Positions 59,737-64,000 of a stretch of DNA of 64,000 nucleotides are shown here, one piece after another. Below the pieces are notes generated by a model, which was given only the letters and a program-made list of their open reading frames with translations, was not told the origin of the DNA and did not search any database. This DNA is from Dyadobacter fanqingshengii (GTDB lineage Bacteria; Bacteroidota; Bacteroidia; Cytophagales; Spirosomataceae): positions 3,906,001 through 3,970,000 of the forward strand of contig NZ_CP098806.1 of NCBI RefSeq assembly GCF_023822005.2. The letters are read 5' to 3'. The translations under genes and the position numbers were made by a program. The first letter of the stretch is position 1. The number at the start of each line of letters is the position of its first letter.

Positions 59737-59766
59737 TGTATAAACTTCATTTTAAACAGCATTCGT

Positions 59767-60660
59767 ATGCCGGATTTCAATTCAGACGAATATCGCGTTG
59801 ATGGAACGCAGAAATTTCAGATCAAAAAGGCGAAAACGCGCTTCAAGGATATTTATAAGGATAAAGAAGAATATGAAACAATGCAAGCTGAATCAGCGAA
59901 AGAGCTGGATGTGCTGCAAAGCATGATGTATGCCCACAATCGATATGGGTTACTGGTCATTTTTCAAGCTATGGATGCAGCAGGTAAAGACGGGACGATC
60001 AAACACGTGCTCGCAGGCGTGAATCCGGTAGGAGTGAAAATACATTCATTTAAAAGGCCTACCGAAACTGAACTCGAACACGATTATCTATGGCGGAGTA
60101 ATCTGGTGCTTCCGCAGCGCGGGACGATTACGATCTTTAATCGCAGCTATTACGAGGAAGTTCTTGTTGCCAAAGTGAATCCAGAAATCGTAACGAGCTC
60201 TCAGCGATTACCGGCTGAACTTACCGCAGACATGGATAAGTTATGGAAACACAGATATTCCGATATCAGAAATCTTGAAAAATATCTTTACAGAAACGGC
60301 ATCCGGGTGATTAAATTTTTCCTGAATGTGTCGAAAGAAGAACAAGCTTCCCGTTTGATCGAACGAATCGAAGATCCTTCAAAAAACTGGAAATTCGAAG
60401 AGCAGGATGTGAAAGTGCGCGGACAGTGGGACGAGTATATGCAGGCTTATGAAGATTGCATCAATAACACAGCGACAAAGAAAGCACCCTGGTACGTCAT
60501 GCCAGCAGATGATAAAAAGAATTTGCGATTGACAGTGTCAAAGATCATTGTGGAAGAACTTAAAAAGATGGATATGGCGTATCCTGAGTCGGGGCCCGAA
60601 CGCTCGGAGGAATTACATCATTTTATTGATGTGATCAATGCACAAAATTCAGCAGGTTAA
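59767..60660 (+). CDS. Polyphosphate kinase 2 family protein (class III-like)
   Basis: PPK2 enzymes phosphorylate nucleotides using polyphosphate. This 297-residue single-domain protein has Walker A AMDAAGKDGTIKH (68-80), FNRSYYEEVLV (about 122-132, Walker B region) and a lid with KFFLNVSKEEQASRL and WKFEEQDVKVRGQWDEYMQAYE. The DAAGKDGT form and WDEYM motif resemble class III PPK2, which can take AMP or ADP to the triphosphate, as reported for a Cytophaga hutchinsonii homologue. Class I cannot be excluded. It follows rdgB, so both may act on nucleotide pools. Confidence 0.88.
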   Translation: MPDFNSDEYRVDGTQKFQIKKAKTRFKDIYKDKEEYETMQAESAKELDVLQSMMYAHNRYGLLVIFQAMDAAGKDGTIKHVLAGVNPVGVKIHSFKRPTETELEHDYLWRSNLVLPQRGTITIFNRSYYEEVLVAKVNPEIVTSSQRLPAELTADMDKLWKHRYSDIRNLEKYLYRNGIRVIKFFLNVSKEEQASRLIERIEDPSKNWKFEEQDVKVRGQWDEYMQAYEDCINNTATKKAPWYVMPADDKKNLRLTVSKIIVEELKKMDMAYPESGPERSEELHHFIDVINAQNSAG

Positions 60661-60667
60661 GCGCAAA

Positions 60668-60697
60668 AAAGGCGGCTGAAATGAATCAGCCGCCTTT
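60668..60697. terminator. Bidirectional terminator, 12 bp stem
   Basis: AAAGGCGGCTGA (60668-60679) pairs perfectly with TCAGCCGCCTTT (60686-60697) around AATGAA. The A tract from 60665 supplies the T-run on minus. It is eight bases after the PPK2 stop and 31 before the end of the convergent coiled-coil gene. Confidence 0.85.
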
Positions 60698-60727
60698 GAT
60701 AGTTATGCATGGTGTGAAGTCGAATCC

Positions 60728-61681
60728 TTATTTCTTGATAGTGAAGTTTCCACCACCAATTTTATATCCTTCTGCATACAGTTCCACATTGTATTTACCT
60801 GGACGGAACTGTGAGCTATTGTCATACAACAATTCTACTTTCTGGTTGTTGTTTTGGTAAGCAACAGACTCACGTGTTGTGAATTTAGATGGAGCTCCAT
60901 CCACTTCGAATTCTCCTGATCCAGTTGCATCATCCGATACAACCGCTCCTTCGGGGTCAAGCACACGAACATAAATGTCCTTTGATTCTTGTGCTGTCAA
61001 TTCGTTTTCTGGAAGATTGAACACCATTTTAATTTTGTCAACACGACTTGCTTTGTACTCTTCTTTATCCTTAACCTTACCTCTTGAATTAACAGTAAGT
61101 ATTTTAAGGTTCTGCGCTTTCAATGAAGCAGCTTTTGTTACTTTATCGCTAAGCTCTTTGTTAGCAGCAGTGAATGTTACAACAGAGTCAGTGAGTTCAG
61201 CCTGACGTTGTACCAATTTCTCACGCTCGCTAGTCAAACTTCCTACGTGTGTGCTCAAAGAATCGTTTGAAGCTACCAAATGCTCGTTTTCAAGTTTTAA
61301 TTGAGCAATTACTTCGTCCTTCTCAACCAGGAATTTTTCGTATTCCTTGATCTTGCCTAAGTATTTGTTAGTTTCAACTTTTTTGCTTCTGCTGAAAGCC
61401 AATTTGTCCGCTTCCAGTTTTTCCTTAACCTTCGTCAATTCTGTTACGTCACCACCTAGTTTTTCAATTTCAGCGATTTTCGCGTCCAGAACAGTTGAAA
61501 TAGAGTCTAATTTAGTTTTGGTTACAGCCAGTTCTCTAGCTTTTTCAACCACCATTGTTTCCTGTTGTGTCAACTCATTTTTTTGAGTAGTAAACAAGTA
61601 GCCAAACATGGCCGTTGCAAGTCCAAGGACAACAACCATTGCCCAGGCGATACTTTGCTTATTTTTCTGTTCTTGTTCCAT
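60728..61681 (-). CDS. Membrane-anchored coiled-coil protein
   Basis: This 317-residue protein has a short cytoplasmic N-terminus (MEQEQKNKQS), one transmembrane helix (about 11-31) and a coiled coil of about 150 residues (about 35-190). A C-terminal beta-rich domain (about 205-317) contains RVDKIKMVFNLPENELTAQESKDIYVRVLDPEGAVVS and FRPGKYNVELYAEGYKIGGGNFTIKK. I know this arrangement from conserved Bacteroidota proteins of unknown function. The C-terminal domain is probably periplasmic, given a single N-terminal helix. It appears to be its own transcription unit. Confidence 0.78.
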   Translation of the reverse strand: MEQEQKNKQSIAWAMVVVLGLATAMFGYLFTTQKNELTQQETMVVEKARELAVTKTKLDSISTVLDAKIAEIEKLGGDVTELTKVKEKLEADKLAFSRSKKVETNKYLGKIKEYEKFLVEKDEVIAQLKLENEHLVASNDSLSTHVGSLTSEREKLVQRQAELTDSVVTFTAANKELSDKVTKAASLKAQNLKILTVNSRGKVKDKEEYKASRVDKIKMVFNLPENELTAQESKDIYVRVLDPEGAVVSDDATGSGEFEVDGAPSKFTTRESVAYQNNNQKVELLYDNSSQFRPGKYNVELYAEGYKIGGGNFTIKK

Positions 61682-62006
61682 TGAATTTGAGAATTTATTA
61701 ATATGATTTAGTTTACATGTTGACAGGTTAAAAGTTACCCCGGGTCTACATGGATTTGTTTTTTAAGCCTCTAATTCTGTGCCGAATCGCCAATGCCGGG
61801 TTATTCGGGATTTTCTAATCTTATAATTTTATATAAATAATACTAAAAAAGAGGCCTGGTAAGTAGCCAAGCCTCTTTTTGAAATATATTTTTAAACGGA
61901 GAAAATTAGCGCTGAACGGCTGTATGAAGGAGGCTAATTGAAAAATTGGGTAATGTTTACCCAAAGTATGGTGTAACAGTACAACCAAACATTATTTCAA
62001 AACCCG
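61682..62006. other. 325 bp gap between two minus-strand genes
   Basis: This gap lies upstream of the coiled-coil gene and downstream of the lipoprotein gene. It contains one clear terminator (61846-61880, listed separately). I see no ORF of note, tRNA or known RNA element; an AATAT/TTTAAAC-rich stretch near 61820-61845 is ordinary A+T-rich DNA. Confidence 0.5.
61846..61880 (-). terminator. Intrinsic terminator of the 62007-62618 lipoprotein gene
   Basis: AAAAAGAGGC (61846-61855) and GCCTCTTTTT (61871-61880) form a 10 bp stem extended by TGG/CCA after one mismatch. A and T tracts flank both sides. It is about 127 bp downstream of the lipoprotein stop on minus. Confidence 0.75.
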
Positions 62007-62618
62007 CTATAATCCTATTTTCGCGGAAATATTGAAAGACTTGCGGTTTGTGAACAAAAGCTTTTGATAACCTTTCACGGTATAGGCCGAAACTTCCAGC
62101 ATATTATTTCGTCGGTTTGCCATCAATTCAATTGTTTTCTCAGAACTATATATCCTGTTTTCAGACCGTAGGATCGCTTTTACCAACACAGGTTGCTGGG
62201 TTGCGCTGTCCACCTTGATCATTAAATAACGCACTGGCAGATTCTCTCCATCCTTGATTTTGTATTCATAAATAGCCGAATCATTTTTGATTACCGAGTA
62301 GCTGTTACGATATGCAGGCTTATTAATGTCGGCTTGCGCAAATAACTCCAGTTCCTTTTTCCAATCTGTTTCGATTTCCGCGCGTACTTCCTTTTTTCCA
62401 TCAAGCTGGACCGTTTTGGCCACCTTTGGCTTTTTTTCATTCAGGTAAACTATCTGATTTTCGACGAAACCTTTAAGATCATAGTAAGCCTTCTTTTCGT
62501 TGGGATCGGTTTCAGCTTCCCTGCAAGCGCTCAATGTAAGTAAGCATATGAGGATAACAATAAGGTTACATTTAATAAATACGGTACGGTTGAAAGGCTG
62601 TTTTGAAGTGAAACGCAT
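62007..62618 (-). CDS. Lipoprotein of unknown function
   Basis: This 203-residue protein from ATG 62616-62618 has an N-terminal hydrophobic segment with lipobox LTLSAC, then CREAETDPNEKKAYYDLKGFVENQIVYLNEKKPKVAKTV. The body is alpha/beta, with a strand-rich C-terminus (MLEVSAYTVKGYQKLLFTNRKSFNISAKIG). It is of a type often found in Bacteroidota next to housekeeping genes, but I cannot name it. The longer frame from 62696 adds 26 residues that interrupt a normal signal peptide, so it is not preferred. It follows gpmI on the same strand, 93 bp away. Confidence 0.72.
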   Translation of the reverse strand: MRFTSKQPFNRTVFIKCNLIVILICLLTLSACREAETDPNEKKAYYDLKGFVENQIVYLNEKKPKVAKTVQLDGKKEVRAEIETDWKKELELFAQADINKPAYRNSYSVIKNDSAIYEYKIKDGENLPVRYLMIKVDSATQQPVLVKAILRSENRIYSSEKTIELMANRRNNMLEVSAYTVKGYQKLLFTNRKSFNISAKIGL

Positions 62619-62711
62619 TGGTAATGTTGACTTTATCGGCAGAAGATCTAAAATAAAAACAGAGAGCCCAATGGACTCTCCGGTAAAGAACATCATTGTA
62701 CCAGGTTTAGT

Positions 62712-64000
62712 TTATAGGATACTAATTCCTGTCATTTCCTCTGGCTTAGAAATTCCCATCAATTCGAGAATTGTGGGAGCGATATCAGCCAGCTTTCCAT
62801 CTTTTATTGGATTCTGATAATTATTATCGACCAGCACACACGGCACCAGGTTCAATGAATGGGCCGTATTGGGCGAGCCATCGTCATTCAGCATATAGTC
62901 TGAATTTCCGTGATCGGCAATGATAATGGATGAATAACCATGATTCAAGCCGGTTGTAACGACTGCCTGCACACATTGATCAACGGTTTCACAGGCCTTA
63001 ACTGCCGCCTCAAACACGCCTGTATGGCCCACCATATCCGGGTTGGCAAAATTGAGACAAACGAAATCCACCTCTTCTTTTTCCAACTCAGGCACAATCG
63101 AATCCCTGATTCCGAATGCAGACATTTCAGGTTGCAAATCATACGTAGCGACCTTCGGCGATTGGCAAAGCAAGCGGCTTTCGCCTTCAAATGGCTTTTC
63201 ACGCCCGCCCGAGAAAAAGAATGTGACGTGCGGATATTTTTCAGTTTCAGCAATGCGGATCTGTTTTTTACCCGCCGCTTCAAGCACTTCTCCTAATGTA
63301 TTGTTGAGATTATCTTTATCAAAAATCACATCTACACCTTTGAATGTATCATCATAATTGGTCATTGTGATGTATCTCAGATTTAGCTTGTGCATGTTTT
63401 GCTCATGAAAATCCTGCTGCGTCAGCACTTCGGTGATTTCTCGGCCCCTGTCCGTCCGGAAGTTGAAACACAATACAACGTCGCCGTCTTCAATGACAGC
63501 GATTGGTGTTCCGTCCGGATTGGTAGCAACGATAGGCAGGATAAATTCGTCCGTCACACCGGTTTCGTACGAATCTTTAATGGCTTTAAGCACATCACCG
63601 GATGGAACATGAGCACCTTCGCCGTGCACCATTGCATCGTATGCAAGCTTCACACGCTCCCAACGCTTATCACGATCCATGGCATAATAGCGACCCGTCA
63701 CGCTCGCAATGCGTCCCGTTGTTTGATCTAATGTTTGTTGAAGCTCTGTCAAAAAGCCTAATCCACTTTTCGGGTCGCAGTCACGACCGTCTGTAAATGC
63801 ATGTACAAAGACGTTTGTCAAACCTCTATCCGCAGCGATTTTGACGAGTCCCTTTAAATGATCAATGTGTGAGTGAACACCTCCATCGGAAACCAGACCA
63901 ATAAAATGCACTTTTTTATTATTTGTTTTCGCAAAATCCAAAGCACTGGTCAGCACAGGTTCGTTACCCAATGTGCCTTCGGTAACGGCCAGATTGATCT
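62712..64000 (-). CDS. gpmI: 2,3-bisphosphoglycerate-independent phosphoglycerate mutase (5' end outside window)
   Basis: The enzyme interconverts 3- and 2-phosphoglycerate with manganese. The visible 429 codons stay open to the window edge, and the sequence upstream of the TTG at 63971 (INLAVTEGTLGNEP) matches the family, so the gene continues beyond 64000. Motifs include GLVSDGGVHSHIDHLKGL, HAFTDGRDCDPKSG, GRYYAMDRDKRWERV and the C-terminal alkaline-phosphatase-like metal residues in VCLNFANPDMVGHTGVF, IIIADHGNSDYM and TAHSLNLVPCVLV. The catalytic Ser (usually near residue 62) lies outside the window. Confidence 0.95.
   Translation of the reverse strand, partial: INLAVTEGTLGNEPVLTSALDFAKTNNKKVHFIGLVSDGGVHSHIDHLKGLVKIAADRGLTNVFVHAFTDGRDCDPKSGLGFLTELQQTLDQTTGRIASVTGRYYAMDRDKRWERVKLAYDAMVHGEGAHVPSGDVLKAIKDSYETGVTDEFILPIVATNPDGTPIAVIEDGDVVLCFNFRTDRGREITEVLTQQDFHEQNMHKLNLRYITMTNYDDTFKGVDVIFDKDNLNNTLGEVLEAAGKKQIRIAETEKYPHVTFFFSGGREKPFEGESRLLCQSPKVATYDLQPEMSAFGIRDSIVPELEKEEVDFVCLNFANPDMVGHTGVFEAAVKACETVDQCVQAVVTTGLNHGYSSIIIADHGNSDYMLNDDGSPNTAHSLNLVPCVLVDNNYQNPIKDGKLADIAPTILELMGISKPEEMTGISIL

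Noticed and set aside
1..64000. CRISPR arrays, tRNA or rRNA genes, insertion sequences, integrases, prophage
   Set aside because: Looked for on both strands; no repeat-spacer array, cloverleaf-like sequence, transposase or integrase was seen.

Overview
The window is a continuous stretch of ordinary chromosome from a member of the Bacteroidota, most likely Cytophagales close to Dyadobacter/Spirosoma (inference from content, not a database match). Supporting signs are TonB-dependent receptors with STN and carboxypeptidase-like plug modules, a DUF4249 lipoprotein, a BamA plus two Skp/OmpH cluster, an ArgF'-type transcarbamylase instead of ornithine transcarbamylase, LytS/LytTR signalling, TAnnTTTG promoter boxes and almost no Shine-Dalgarno sequences. 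Genes are dense and frequently overlap. I see no rRNA, tRNA, CRISPR array, insertion sequence, integrase or phage gene.

Layout. 1-1857: a gene tail, a 29-residue basic ribosomal-type protein and RNase G. 1882-6805 (minus): aat-proB-proA-argE'-ech, joining proline synthesis and the arginine-pathway deacylase. 7159-13455 (plus): a GNAT enzyme, then argG-argC-argD-argF'-hemH. 13471-16028 (minus): cysteine desulfurase and glmM. 16129-18055 (minus): transglutaminase and alpha-E proteins. 18274-23943: a HerA-like ATPase, then exported or metabolic genes (DUF2141, thioesterase, Gfo/Idh/MocA, ceramidase-like, YceI). 24138-27849: a second transglutaminase, the threonine catabolic pair kbl-tdh and a divergent Lrp regulator. 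27850-34931 (minus): a four-gene outer-membrane operon (unknown exported protein, TonB receptor, DUF4249 lipoprotein, MG2/plug protein). 35182-43007: sugar epimerase, HMG-CoA lyase, thymidine kinase, SGNH hydrolase, DAHP synthase/chorismate mutase, proline dehydrogenase and LspA. 43039-49611 (minus): an Ig-like exported protein, Skp x2, BamA and UppS. 49931-55021 (minus): TonB receptor, helical-repeat protein, pentapeptide-repeat histidine kinase and LytTR regulator. 55151-64000: DUF1080, fasciclin, ndk, nrnA, FKBP, rdgB, PPK2, a coiled-coil protein, a lipoprotein and the 3' part of gpmI.

The arginine genes fit the acyl-protected route of Bacteroidota: a GNAT acylates glutamate, ArgC and ArgD process the acylated intermediates, ArgF' carbamylates acyl-ornithine, the M20 enzyme removes the acyl group and ArgG acts on citrulline. 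ArgF' carries Ala at position 90, which predicts N-succinyl rather than N-acetyl intermediates. argB and argH are not in the window. Proline is made (proBA) and degraded (proline dehydrogenase) by distant loci.

The most interesting items are the pentapeptide-repeat LytS kinase co-directional with a TonB receptor, the barrel-less MG2/plug protein in a receptor operon, the succinyl-type ArgF', and a repeated habit of ending genes inside hairpins, with the stop codon in the loop at hemH and lspA. I did not find a clear-cut, wholly new multi-gene system.
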